A stretch of DNA of 36,170 nucleotides. Origin: a virus. Below the pieces are notes generated by a model. That model did not search any database and was not told the DNA's origin. It was given only the letters and a program-made list of their open reading frames with translations. Made by a program: the position numbers and the translations under genes. The stretch is taken from the IMG/VR virus record IMGVR_UViG_3300038696_000646, positions 1-36,170 of that record. The stretch is one strand, 5' to 3'. This document shows, piece by piece, positions 12,954 to 20,831 of this stretch (position 1 is the first letter of the stretch; every line of letters begins with the position of its first letter).

Positions 12954-13917
12954 TCTGACAGAAATGCGCGCGGCGGCGGATGCGCGGTTGGGGCAGGCGA
13001 AGCGCGAGGCGAGTGTGCTGGACCGGATTGCGGTGTTTGGTGCGGATCTGGATAGTCTAGGCGTATCCTTTGAGGTGCTGCGACTGGATACAGCTCAGAT
13101 CGAGATCAGCGTCGTGATCGGCGGTCTGGGTGATCCTGCGGTGCATCAAGCCTGCGCACCTGTGATTGCCGCGCCTGCGCCAGAGGTTGAAGATGAGGAA
13201 CCGTCTTCAGAGCAGGTTCCTGCGGTTGCCGATGTCGCTCCTGTGGCTGAAAAGCCCAAAAAGGCGGCACGGAAATACGTGACCGGCCCGTGGTCGGATG
13301 TTGAGACCGCAACGGCGCTGGACGGGATCAAGGCCGGGCGCACAAACGGGGAGATCGCGGCCAAGCTGGGGCGTCACGCGGGATCGTGCAACATGCCCTT
13401 AGCCAAGCTGCGGGGCGAGATCGAGGGGACAGCAGCCCCGCGCAAGCGCAAGCTCGTGCCCGGTAAGGAGCGCGCGAAGAAGGCTCCTGCGGATAAGGCG
13501 CCCGAGGCAAAGCCGAAGGCGGCAAAGCCTGCCCCCGCTGTTCAAGCCAAGGCCGAAAAGCCCGCGGCTTCGGTGCCGTTTGCGGAGCGGGCAGGGGTTG
13601 CCTCGCTGGCCACGCGCGCAGCACCTGACGCGCCAGCTGCGCCGGTGAGCGGCATCAAGGGTGAGCGGCCCTATGCCGAGCGGGTGATCGTCGCGCATCT
13701 GGATGCTGTGGGATATGCGGACGGCTGGAACGCGGAGCGCGATTTCGAGCTGGTCGAGGAAATCTGTCGTGGCAGCAATCTGGCGGTCGTGGCCACCGAA
13801 TTGCAGATCGGCTTTGCCGAGGCGCAAAAGCGCTGGCGGCTGCTGAATACGGCCATCGGCGATACAGACCATCAGGCCCGTCTGGTGCGCATCCTGAAGG
13901 AGCGTGTGGATGCCTGA
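12946..13917 (+). CDS. Lys/Ala/Pro-rich DNA-binding-like protein
   Basis: A 323-residue modular protein. N-terminal 70 residues are helical then strand (VSFEVLRLDTAQIEISVVIG). Residues about 105-145 look like a Myb/SANT or GcrA-like helix-turn-helix (GPWSDVETATALDGIKAGRT, then NGEIAAKLGRHAGSC). Residues about 150-220 are a disordered Lys/Ala/Pro linker similar to histone-H1-like tails. The last 90 residues (AHLDAVGYADGWNAERDFEL) form another helical domain with a similar tri-helical look. It may package or bridge DNA, or act as regulator; no family assigned. GGAGG ribosome-binding site just upstream. Confidence 0.7.
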   Translation: MGDLTEMRAAADARLGQAKREASVLDRIAVFGADLDSLGVSFEVLRLDTAQIEISVVIGGLGDPAVHQACAPVIAAPAPEVEDEEPSSEQVPAVADVAPVAEKPKKAARKYVTGPWSDVETATALDGIKAGRTNGEIAAKLGRHAGSCNMPLAKLRGEIEGTAAPRKRKLVPGKERAKKAPADKAPEAKPKAAKPAPAVQAKAEKPAASVPFAERAGVASLATRAAPDAPAAPVSGIKGERPYAERVIVAHLDAVGYADGWNAERDFELVEEICRGSNLAVVATELQIGFAEAQKRWRLLNTAIGDTDHQARLVRILKERVDA

Positions 13918-13950
13918 TGTCATCACCCGCGCTCAGCAAAGGACTACGTC

Positions 13951-14211
13951 ATGAGTTTGACAAGCAGAGAAGAGGATTTCGAGGTCTCTAAAAAGCTGGC
14001 CCAGTCAATGCTCAATGTCGTCACCAAGGCTGAGAATGTGGGGCAGGGCGTTGATGCGATCAGTTTGCTGTTGGCCGTCTACTTGGGGCGTCTGCGGGAT
14101 ACTTCGTCCATAACGCCCAACGATGCCGTTGTGCTTGCTTTGGCGTCTCATCAGGATGTCCTGCGTCAACTCTCCGATCAACCATTGCCCAATTCATCGG
14201 CGGTGCACTGA
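13951..14211 (+). CDS. Small helical hypothetical protein
   Basis: An 86-residue, mainly helical protein with a hydrophobic middle (AISLLLAVYLGRLRD), unlikely to be a membrane span because of its length and charges. AAAGGA lies 7-8 bases before the ATG. Its stop overlaps the next gene's ATG by one base (TGATG). Not recognised. Confidence 0.65.
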   Translation: MSLTSREEDFEVSKKLAQSMLNVVTKAENVGQGVDAISLLLAVYLGRLRDTSSITPNDAVVLALASHQDVLRQLSDQPLPNSSAVH

Positions 14212-14657
14212 TGGTTACCTACAACGTCGAGGAAAAGCTGGCGCGTGATGTGATCTTTGGTCTCAAGGCCTCAATCCTGAAACCGCACGGCAAGCGCCGT
14301 CACGCGGCGGTGGGTGATCTGCTGCACATATGCTGTGGAAACCTGCCGCCGCTCTATGGCCGGTCTGAGCGGTATCACCGCCTGATGGTCGCGCCCTGCA
14401 CCCTGTCGATCCCCGTCACCATCACGGAAACGGGGTTCTTGCGCGACGGCGAGAGTGATCCGCAAGGGTGCCGGTTGGAGCTGATGGCGCAGGCCGAGGG
14501 TTTTGCCACCTACGCTGCGCTGCGTGAGCACTATGACCGAATGGACGGGCTGCCCTGGTACGGCCAGCTGCTGCGCTGGAAGCCCGCACAAGCCGAGTTT
14601 CGCGCGCAATGTCCGCTGATCGAGCGCGTGACAGATGATGGGGAGGGTGGGCAATGA
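14211..14657 (+). CDS. ASCH-like domain protein
   Basis: A 148-residue protein whose N-terminal part (FGLKASILKPHGKRRHAAVG, then DLLHICCG) follows the ASCH pattern of a conserved loop, basic residue and strand seen also in the protein at 6924-7319 (KRQTVR, KVGDTLKLYTG). The C-terminal half has EGFATYAALREHYDRMDGLP, like the F-x-D/Y-x-x-M/L-x-x-(F/H) segment that closes many ASCH proteins. Predicted RNA- or nucleotide-binding beta barrel; substrate unknown. Coupled to both neighbours. Confidence 0.7.
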   Translation: MVTYNVEEKLARDVIFGLKASILKPHGKRRHAAVGDLLHICCGNLPPLYGRSERYHRLMVAPCTLSIPVTITETGFLRDGESDPQGCRLELMAQAEGFATYAALREHYDRMDGLPWYGQLLRWKPAQAEFRAQCPLIERVTDDGEGGQ

Positions 14658-14833
14658 GCCGTGAAATCTTTGACTCGTGGTCTGAGAGTGGAAGCACTTT
14701 CGCCACAGATGTTCTGGTTCAGGAGGGCCGTACAACCTGCGTATTGGGGCCAGATGGCAATCCGGTGCGCTATCAGCGCCGTCACCCAATTGGCTTCGAT
14801 CTCCGGCCCAAGGCCGAAAGGGAGAGCGAATGA
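14654..14833 (+). CDS. Small hypothetical protein
   Basis: A 59-residue protein read from the ATG that overlaps the upstream stop by 4 bp. It ends LGPDGNPVRYQRRHPIGFDL followed by a charged tail; the DGxPxRYxxxxPIGFDL pattern recurs in small uncharacterised phage proteins. Its stop overlaps the next small ORF's ATG (ATGA). Too short for most automatic gene callers. Confidence 0.65.
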   Translation: MSREIFDSWSESGSTFATDVLVQEGRTTCVLGPDGNPVRYQRRHPIGFDLRPKAERESE

Positions 14834-14949
14834 CGCATTGGAATTACTTTTGGGCAAACCCGGCGCCGGTCTGGGACCGTGTCCGCGCCGTTCTGTTTGA
14901 GCCGTGCCGCACTGCGCAACGCGGCAGGCCATGGGAGGATTGCCAGTGA
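14830..14949 (+). CDS. Very small Trp-rich ORF
   Basis: A 39-codon frame (MTHWNYFWANPAPVWDRVRA start) coupled by ATGA to the previous gene and by GTGA to the following broken frame. Tryptophan-rich composition and coupling favour translation. Function unknown. Confidence 0.45.
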   Translation: MTHWNYFWANPAPVWDRVRAVLFEPCRTAQRGRPWEDCQ

Positions 14950-15105
14950 CCGGCCCCCGCGCACCGCCCTGATTGGCAGGCTTTCACAGAAGCGCCAGCC
15001 CGCTCCGAAGAGGGTGGCGGTGCAAAACAGGCCATTTGGGGCCGTCTGACAGACGAATTCGGCGTCGGCATTTGGCCGCGCCAAAATGCATGGGCAGGAT
15101 TATGA
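14946..15105 (+). pseudogene. Probable frameshifted 52-codon gene
   Basis: A GTG at 14946, coupled to the previous stop, opens VTGPRAPP and stops. In the +1 frame the DNA is open and strongly protein-like from about 14950 (RPDWQAFTEAPARSEEGG... GRLTDEFGVGIWPRQNAWAG) until TGA at 15103-15105, which overlaps the ATG of the next gene. That frame has no start codon of its own. Removing one C from the CCCCC run at 14954-14958 would join the two into one coupled 52-residue protein. This is either a frameshift mutation, a homopolymer sequencing error, or programmed frameshifting. Confidence 0.5.
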
Positions 15106-15719
15106 GCCATAAAGCAACGAATTGGGCGATTTCGAAGCGCGGGTTGAAGCCTGCGACCAAGCTGGTGCTGTGGCATCTGTGCGACCGGCATCACCCGGAT
15201 CACGGCTGTTTTCCGTCGCAGGAGACTCTGGCGCATGACTGCGAGATGTCGCGTGCCTCGGTGAACGTGCATCTGGACAAGCTGGAAAAGGCGGGCCTGA
15301 TCCGCCGCATCCAGCGCACCAACAAAAAGCAACAGCGCAAGATTTCGACGCTGTATTTGTTCGCGTTCGACGAGGGGTTTTCAGTCGGTGAAACAGATCA
15401 GGAACCGCAAAAGCCGTGTCCAGATTCTGGACATGGAGCCGTGTCCAGAAAAACGCAAAAGCCGTGTCCAGAAAATGGCAAAAGCCGTGTCCAGAATCTG
15501 GACATAAACCCTGTAAGGGAACCTTTAAAGAACCTTGCGCGCGAGACCGATGATGATGGTTTGTCTCCGATTGCCCTGTTCTGGATCGACCGGATCGAGA
15601 TCAGCATGTCGGGACGGCCCGCAGGGGTCGAGGCGATCTCGCCAGATGTGCGCAGGCAGATCGCTGGCAGCGGCTTGCTGACCGCCGAGCAGCTGACCGC
15701 AGCCGGATTGGCAGGCTGA
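15102..15719 (+). CDS. Winged-helix replication-initiator-like protein (lambda O analogue)
   Basis: A 205-residue protein. Residues about 8-75 form a helix-turn-helix/winged-helix domain (KPATKLVLWHLCDRHHPDHG; CFPSQETLAHDCEMSRASVN; HLDKLEKAGLIRR), typical of phage replication initiators. The middle (about 95-135) is low-complexity and is encoded by DNA direct repeats; the C-terminal 60 residues may bind a helicase loader. Start ATG at 15102 with CAGGA upstream; the longer frame from 14973 reads as non-coding. Position in the early-right operon and iterons within the gene copy the lambda O/ori arrangement. The origin role is inference; a simple regulator is the alternative. Confidence 0.78.
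   Translation: MSHKATNWAISKRGLKPATKLVLWHLCDRHHPDHGCFPSQETLAHDCEMSRASVNVHLDKLEKAGLIRRIQRTNKKQQRKISTLYLFAFDEGFSVGETDQEPQKPCPDSGHGAVSRKTQKPCPENGKSRVQNLDINPVREPLKNLARETDDDGLSPIALFWIDRIEISMSGRPAGVEAISPDVRRQIAGSGLLTAEQLTAAGLAG
15407..15504 (+). repeat. Four iterons and two palindromes inside the O-like gene (candidate origin)
   Basis: Direct repeats of GCAAAAGCCGTGTCCAGA occur at 15407-15424, 15455-15472 and 15478-15495; a fourth copy keeps the core GCCGTGTCCAGA at 15438-15449. Core starts are 25, 23 and 23 bp apart. The first and last copies extend into perfect palindromes TGTCCAGA-N-TCTGGACA (15417-15433 and 15488-15504). The repeats fall in three reading frames of the host gene, so selection is on DNA, not on the protein. 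Confidence 0.8.
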
Positions 15720-15723
15720 AACC

Positions 15724-16347
15724 ATGGATGCTTTGGAAAAGGGGAACGGGATGGACGGATCGACTGAGATTGAAACCACGGCAGCGGAGAGCAAACGGGC
15801 GCGGGTGCGCCGGTTGCTGATCGAGCCGCTGACGTCGCAGGGGATGCGGTTCAAGCATGGCACGGCGGTCGAGGTCCAGCGCAAGAGGCTCGACCGGATG
15901 GCGGATGATCTGGGCTACATGCACGACGATGCGTTGGTGGTGTTGCGGCGCTGTCTGCTGCGCAACGGCGAGGGGGTCAAGAAGTGCTTCTGGCCCGAGC
16001 GGGTCAGCTATCTGGGCTATGCCCATGCCTTCCAGCCGCGCAGCATCGATGACGAACCGGCGATGCTGGCGTGGTTCGCTTCGGTGGCGGGGCGTGAGGC
16101 TCAGGCCGTTCCGGGTCTCGCCGTGGCGCAATACGAGTTCTGGTGCAAATACTGGCACCCGCCTTTCGCCGAAAAGCACAAGCGCGCTGTGATGGGCAAG
16201 GTCGCGGAGAATGCGCAGCGGCTGGCTTACTGCGAGGCGCGCGATGCGGAGGGCAGTCTGCGCGATCCCGATCACATCGCGTGGCTCAAGGCGTACCGCG
16301 AGAAGGCGGCAAAGGTCGCGGGCTGGATCAAAGGGGCATCCGCGTGA
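15724..16347 (+). CDS. Hypothetical protein in the replication module
   Basis: A 207-residue, mostly helical protein of unknown function at the position where lambda has P (helicase loader). I see no Walker A motif, so it is not a DnaC-type ATPase. Conserved-looking features are MADDLGYMHDDALVVLRRCL (about 60-80), Trp-rich EFWCKYWHPPF and a helical C-terminus. An alternative ATG at 15751 has a better ribosome-binding site (GGGGAACGGG). By neighbourhood it may help replication; this is not shown by sequence. Confidence 0.7.
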   Translation: MDALEKGNGMDGSTEIETTAAESKRARVRRLLIEPLTSQGMRFKHGTAVEVQRKRLDRMADDLGYMHDDALVVLRRCLLRNGEGVKKCFWPERVSYLGYAHAFQPRSIDDEPAMLAWFASVAGREAQAVPGLAVAQYEFWCKYWHPPFAEKHKRAVMGKVAENAQRLAYCEARDAEGSLRDPDHIAWLKAYREKAAKVAGWIKGASA

Positions 16348-17048
16348 ACGCGCGGGCGCAGTTCGACGCGGCGGGGCGGGCCGTGGTGCAGGGTGGTAAC
16401 AACAGGGCAGGGCGGTCAATGCGGGATACGATGGGGCGGGTGCGGCAGGAAATTAGCATTCAACGGCTGCTGGAATGGGCATTCGCCGATGAATGCGCGC
16501 AGGTGGATTTCGAGGACGACAATTTTGATAGCTGTCATGGTGGTGGCGGTGCTGAATGGCGGATCGCACAGATTGCTCGGCTGGGATGTCGCGTAGACGG
16601 GGGCGGGCGGTCTTACCCGGATGCGGATGCAGACATCGTGGCCGGTGCGGTCGCTGCGTTGCCCGAGGGCTGCGGCGGGCGCGGCATGGCTGTGCAGATT
16701 GCTGAGCTGGCGCGCGCGCGGCGGGTGCCGGATGCGATGATGGGAGCGGTGGCACGGTGCATTCCGCGTGCGACGCGCCAGAACATGCACGGTACGTGGT
16801 CGCAGACTGAGGTTATCGGGCGCGGCGTCGATTGCAGCGGTCGCAAGGTCAAGCGCTATGATATTCTGGTCTGTCCTGTCACATATACCCACACTTCAGC
16901 TGATATCGCGCGGGCTCGTCGCAATTATTTGCAGTGGCGTCTGGCGCTTATGGAATTGCGTCAAACCTTTGTAATTCATAACGATCTGTCGCGATGGATG
17001 CTGTCTGATGTTCTACCCTCGCGCGCGCCATGGCAAAATAGTATTTGA
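16344..17048 (+). CDS. Candidate late-gene regulator
   Basis: A 234-residue protein starting at GTG (GTGA overlap with the previous stop; AAGGGG upstream). Features: SIQRLLEWAFADECAQVDFE, GAEWRIAQIARLGCRVDGGG, AVQIAELARA, and a C-terminal CPVTYTHTSADIARARRNYL-QW motif. I recall proteins of this pattern at the end of the early-right operon in roseobacter prophages. Its place directly before the promoter-terminator element at 17045-17123 and the late operon matches lambda Q, so antitermination or late activation is a reasonable hypothesis. No biochemical role is known to me. Confidence 0.7.
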   Translation: MNARAQFDAAGRAVVQGGNNRAGRSMRDTMGRVRQEISIQRLLEWAFADECAQVDFEDDNFDSCHGGGGAEWRIAQIARLGCRVDGGGRSYPDADADIVAGAVAALPEGCGGRGMAVQIAELARARRVPDAMMGAVARCIPRATRQNMHGTWSQTEVIGRGVDCSGRKVKRYDILVCPVTYTHTSADIARARRNYLQWRLALMELRQTFVIHNDLSRWMLSDVLPSRAPWQNSI

Positions 17049-17073
17049 CGAATAAATGATGACCCCCTAGACA
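17045..17073 (+). promoter_or_regulatory. Candidate late promoter (pR'-like)
   Basis: TTGACG (17045-17050) is 5/6 to the sigma-70 -35 box, followed after exactly 17 bp by TAGACA (17068-17073), a weak -10. It overlaps the stop of the regulator gene and would start a leader of roughly 45 bases that runs straight into the terminator at 17093-17123. Confidence 0.45.
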
Positions 17074-17092
17074 AGCTACCAATACGACATTC

Positions 17093-17128
17093 GCGCCCGC
17101 CAAGGATCACCCTCGGCGGGCGCTTTGC
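17093..17128 (+). terminator. Intrinsic terminator before late genes (tR'-like)
   Basis: GCGCCCGCC (17093-17101) and GGCGGGCGC (17115-17123) form a perfect 9-bp GC stem with a 13-base loop, followed by a short TTTGCGTT. It separates the early-right operon from the late genes, so late expression would need read-through or a promoter further on. Confidence 0.65.
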
Positions 17129-17139
17129 GTTCTGGGGCT

Positions 17140-17880
17140 ATGATTTCAGATAATGGAGGCGTGACCTTGTTAAGCTGTCACGTGGACATGGATAGGCTTC
17201 GGCGCGGATTGAGCGATGTCGAACGCAAGCAGCTCCCGATCTCGACAGTCTGGGCGCTGAACGATACGGCAAGCGATGTTCTCGCTCACATGCAGTCACG
17301 AATGGATGTGGTGTTCGATAATCCGACGCGCTTCGCCAAAAACGCTTTCATGGTCTGGCGCGCGACCAAAGCCACACTTTCCTCGGAAGTCAAAGAGCGC
17401 CCATCGGTTGGTTCGCGTCACTTCCTGAAGGTGCAGGAGCGCGGCGGTGTCCGGCCCCAGACCGGACTTGAGCGGCTTATGAATACGCGGCTGTCCTATG
17501 ATGGGGATATCAAGGCAGTTATCCCAGCTGCTGGTGCCAAGCTGAACGCGGCTGGCAACTGGTCGCCCGGTGAACGCAATAAGGTTTTGTCGGCTGTGCA
17601 GGCTCAGCGCGATACAAGATCCAATACGACAGCAGCGTCGAGGTCTCGGCGGAAATCTCGGATCAGCTACTTCGTGCCGAGGTCGGGATCAAAGCTTTCT
17701 GCAGGTGTGTGGAAGCGGGACGGTAAGGGAAAGATCAGCAAGATCCTGAACTTCACCACTGCGATGCCGGCGTACCGCGAGAGGCTCGGCTTCTATGACG
17801 GAGCGCAGGACGTTTTTGATGCGCAGTTTCCGGTTCGGTTCTCCGAAGCATTCCGAAAGGCCATGGCGACGGCCAGATAA
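17140..17880 (+). CDS. gpZ-like minor tail protein
   Basis: A protein of about 246 residues resembling the prophage minor tail protein Z-like group: WALNDTASDVLAHMQSRMDV, VFDNPTRFAKNAF, then ATKATLSSEV and a HFLKVQERGG segment, ending with ISYFVPRSGSKL and a predicted beta-strand tail. In other phages this family usually sits among tail genes; here it lies before the terminase. Start is uncertain: ATG 17140 (GGGG upstream), or TTG 17167, which has an ideal GGAGG spaced 7 bases and gives 237 residues. It is separated from the small terminase by 111 bp that contain a short GGGGT/ACCCC hairpin and a T6 run. Confidence 0.62.
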   Translation: MISDNGGVTLLSCHVDMDRLRRGLSDVERKQLPISTVWALNDTASDVLAHMQSRMDVVFDNPTRFAKNAFMVWRATKATLSSEVKERPSVGSRHFLKVQERGGVRPQTGLERLMNTRLSYDGDIKAVIPAAGAKLNAAGNWSPGERNKVLSAVQAQRDTRSNTTAASRSRRKSRISYFVPRSGSKLSAGVWKRDGKGKISKILNFTTAMPAYRERLGFYDGAQDVFDAQFPVRFSEAFRKAMATAR

Positions 17881-17991
17881 AACGCGCGGGTCCTTCCATA
17901 CAAAGGATCCTACAGGGGTAATTCGCACCCCGGTTTGTGGGCGTTTTTTGGAATTTGTGTGGTTCGAGAAGGGGTTGTTGTTGGAGTTATC

Positions 17992-18675
17992 TTGACAGTG
18001 GAACATGAAGGGCAAGCGCCGGACCTGATGCCGGTCGATATTTCTGTCGAACTGGCCGATCTCATTGCGCGCTATCCGCTGCCTGCCGGTGTCCTGGATG
18101 CTGACATGAACCAGACGGAAATGGCGCAGGCGCTGAAGACATCGATGCCGACCATCAACAAATGGATCAGCAGTGAGAACATGCCCGTCGTCCAGGAGGG
18201 CGGGCTGGGCAAAGCCTATATCCTCCGGCTGTCGCATTGCTGGGCTTGGAAGCAGGCGCGCGACGATTCCGAACGCGTGCGGCAGCGCCATAGTGCCAGC
18301 CAGATCAACGCGCTGCAGGCGAGCTTTCTGGGTATCGATATCGAGGATCCGCAGGCCTCGCTATCCGCAAAACAGCGGTCTGAGCTGGCGCAGGCAGATA
18401 TCCTGCACAGCAAGGCGATGCAGCAGCGGCGCCAGCTGGTCCCGCTGGATGATATCGTGGAGTTGCTGGAAAGCATCTTCACCATCACGCGGGACAAGAT
18501 CGAGGCGATGCCGGACATCCTCGAGCGCGAGTTGGGATTGAGGCCGGAACAGGTGGTCATGGTGCAGCGAATCGGTGCGGATCTTTTGAACAGCCTGTCC
18601 GAGAAGATCGAGGAAAAAGAACTGAGCGAACGCGACGTGGTCGATGTCGAGGTTCAGAAACAATGGCTAATCTAG
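17992..18675 (+). CDS. Terminase small subunit (Nu1/DUF1441-like)
   Basis: DNA-recognition subunit of the packaging motor. Of 227 residues, the N-terminal third has a winged-helix/HTH (DADMNQTEMAQALKTSMPTI, NKWISSENMPVVQEG), followed by WAWKQARDDSERVRQRHSAS and long helices with an acidic C-terminus, as in Nu1/DUF1441 small terminases that partner GpA-type large subunits. I chose the TTG at 17992 because GGAG lies 5 bases before it; the frame opens at 17935. It overlaps the large-subunit gene by 13 bp. The cos site is probably just upstream, but I cannot identify it. Confidence 0.85.
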   Translation: MTVEHEGQAPDLMPVDISVELADLIARYPLPAGVLDADMNQTEMAQALKTSMPTINKWISSENMPVVQEGGLGKAYILRLSHCWAWKQARDDSERVRQRHSASQINALQASFLGIDIEDPQASLSAKQRSELAQADILHSKAMQQRRQLVPLDDIVELLESIFTITRDKIEAMPDILERELGLRPEQVVMVQRIGADLLNSLSEKIEEKELSERDVVDVEVQKQWLI

Positions 18676-20831
18676 AGGGGCTGATCGCGATGCAAATGCT
18701 GCACGATTACGAACCTCTGCCACCTTATACGGATCCTCGATCGGCTTTGAAGTTGGCGTTGCCTGCGCTGCGTCCCGCCGAGCAGATCAGTGTGACAGAA
18801 TCCGCCGAGCGGAACATGCGGGTCAACGTATCGGGGCAGTGGCAGCCGTTCCGGCGTGATGTGACCCCCTATATGGTCGAGCCGACTGACATGATTGCAT
18901 CGCGCACCTTTCGAGGCCTCGTGTTCTGCGGACCATCACAGTCCGGCAAGACGCAGATGCTGCAGGCAGCACTTGCCTATACGATAGCAAGTGATCCTGG
19001 ACGGGTGGCACTGTTTCAGATGACGCGGGACGCGGCGGCAGAATTCGAGCGCAACAAGCTGTCACCGACGGTGCGCAACAGCCCCGAGTTGCGCAACAGG
19101 CTGTCGAAGGGGCGTGGTGCCGATAACATGTACCAGAAGATCTTCAGCGGCGGCACGATGATGACACTGGACTGGCCGACGATCACAAAGCTGAGCTCGA
19201 CCTCCATCCGCCTGGTGCTAGGGACCGACTATGATCACTTCCCCGAAAGCATCGATGGGGAGGGCGATGCCTACACGCTGATGCGGGCCCGCGCCCGATC
19301 ATTCCTGTCGCGGGGCATGGTGGTGGTTGAGAGCAGCCCCGGCGCGCCGCTGACCAACGAGAGCTGGCGACCTCAGACGCCACATGACTGCCCGCCAGTG
19401 AAATACGGCGTGCTGTCGCTTTACCCGCAAGGGACGCGGGCACGGTGGTATTGGTCGTGTCCGTGCTGTGGCAGCGAGTTCGAGCCAACTTATTCACGGC
19501 TGGTGTACCCAGACAGCCTTGACCCGGTCGAGCAAGGCGAGGCGGCGCAGATGCGGTGCCCGCACTGCAAGGAAACGTTCGATCATCTCATTAAGCGCGA
19601 GCTGAATGCAGAAGGTCGCTGGCTGCATGAGACGGACGACGGGAAGACAGCAACGCTTGGTAGCGGCAAGGTGCGTCGGTCCGACATGCTGTCATATTGG
19701 CTGGATGGAACGGCAGCTGCGTTTTCGTCATGGGCGGAACTGGTCACCCAGTACGAGAGCGCGGTGCGCAAGTTCGAGCTGACAGGGGATGAAGAAAGCC
19801 TCAAAACGGCGATGAACACAGGGCAGGCGCAACCTTATCAGCCCCGCGGGTCAACCTCGGAGATGGAAGTCACGCTTCAGGGCCTGAAGGACAAGGCGAA
19901 CGGCAACCGGACGCCCAAGGGTACGGCGCCGGGCTGGGCGCGCTACGTCACCGTCGAGGTGGATGTGCAGCGGACTTACTTCTCGGTCGGGGTCACGGCA
20001 TGGGGCGAGCACGGGCAGCACCAGCCCATCGACCGGTTCGAGATGAACACGCCGCCAGCGGGCGCGCCGGGTGCTGTAGGTCCTGGCGAACGGGGTCGGA
20101 CCATCACGCCCTTCGATGTCGCGGAAGACTGGCAGGTTCTGGTTGAACTGGAAGAAATGGAGTGGCCCGTTGAGGGCACGAAATATGCGCTGCGACCGCT
20201 TGCGTTGAGCGTCGACCAGCAGGGTGGCGGTGCGACAACCGACAACGCCTATGCATTTTACCGCGGGAGAAAGCGGGCAGGGCAGGCAGGCCAGAAAGTC
20301 CGCTGGTTCATCACTCGGGGGCGGTCTGGCAAAGATCTGCCGGATCGGGTTTGGCTCAAGGCACCGGAGAGTGCTAGCGGCAAGCGCCGCGTCGCCAAAG
20401 ACGTGCTGACGCTGAACATGGCGACCGATCGACTGAAGGACGCGGTGGCGACGTCACTGCGGCTTACCGAGCAGGGGCAGAACTTTTGCGGGATCCCGCT
20501 GTGGATGGAAGAAGCTACATTGCTGGAAATGACCTCCGAGCGGCGCACCGCGAAGGGTTGGGAAAAGCGCCCTGGCATGGTCAGAAACGAAAGCTTTGAC
20601 CATCTCGTCATGGCACGTGCCAAACATATCTGGCTCAAGGCCGAGCGGATCGACTGGGCCTCGCCGCCCGCCTGGGCAAAGCTTGATGACGCCAATCCAA
20701 TGGCGCGGTTTTTGGGCCCGGAAAAACACGAAGAGCCGGAAACGGTACAAACACCGACACCGATGCAATCGAGCAGCGTGCGTAAAGAGGCGCCGTCAGA
20801 CTGGATCGTGCGAAGGGAGAATTGGCTTTGA
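18663..20831 (+). CDS. Terminase large subunit, GpA family
   Basis: ATP-driven motor and cos-cleaving nuclease. The 722-residue protein has the GpA layout: Walker A GPSQSGKTQ (90-98), a probable Walker B region at VLGTDYDHFPE (about 185-195), a coupling-type ESSPGAP segment (about 223-229), and a zinc knuckle in the middle (Cys266, Cys269, Cys299, Cys302). The C-terminal half contains nuclease-domain segments such as VTVEVDVQRTYFSVGVTAWG and LALSVDQQGGG. The last 40 residues are variable. It is complete and close to the 640-720 residues typical for the family. GpA terminases make cohesive ends, so the virion DNA is expected to be cos-ended. Confidence 0.96.
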   Translation: MANLEGLIAMQMLHDYEPLPPYTDPRSALKLALPALRPAEQISVTESAERNMRVNVSGQWQPFRRDVTPYMVEPTDMIASRTFRGLVFCGPSQSGKTQMLQAALAYTIASDPGRVALFQMTRDAAAEFERNKLSPTVRNSPELRNRLSKGRGADNMYQKIFSGGTMMTLDWPTITKLSSTSIRLVLGTDYDHFPESIDGEGDAYTLMRARARSFLSRGMVVVESSPGAPLTNESWRPQTPHDCPPVKYGVLSLYPQGTRARWYWSCPCCGSEFEPTYSRLVYPDSLDPVEQGEAAQMRCPHCKETFDHLIKRELNAEGRWLHETDDGKTATLGSGKVRRSDMLSYWLDGTAAAFSSWAELVTQYESAVRKFELTGDEESLKTAMNTGQAQPYQPRGSTSEMEVTLQGLKDKANGNRTPKGTAPGWARYVTVEVDVQRTYFSVGVTAWGEHGQHQPIDRFEMNTPPAGAPGAVGPGERGRTITPFDVAEDWQVLVELEEMEWPVEGTKYALRPLALSVDQQGGGATTDNAYAFYRGRKRAGQAGQKVRWFITRGRSGKDLPDRVWLKAPESASGKRRVAKDVLTLNMATDRLKDAVATSLRLTEQGQNFCGIPLWMEEATLLEMTSERRTAKGWEKRPGMVRNESFDHLVMARAKHIWLKAERIDWASPPAWAKLDDANPMARFLGPEKHEEPETVQTPTPMQSSSVRKEAPSDWIVRRENWL

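Noticed and set aside
13910-13954. 14-codon ORF overlapping both neighbours
   Set aside because: Overlap is by one base-pair set only and the peptide (MPDVITRAQQRTTS) is too short to support; at most a coupling peptide.
17915-17949. GGGGT/ACCCC hairpin followed by T6 before the small terminase
   Set aside because: The stem is only 5 bp and the T-run begins 12 bases after it, so it is a poor intrinsic terminator. It could be part of cos, but nothing proves this.
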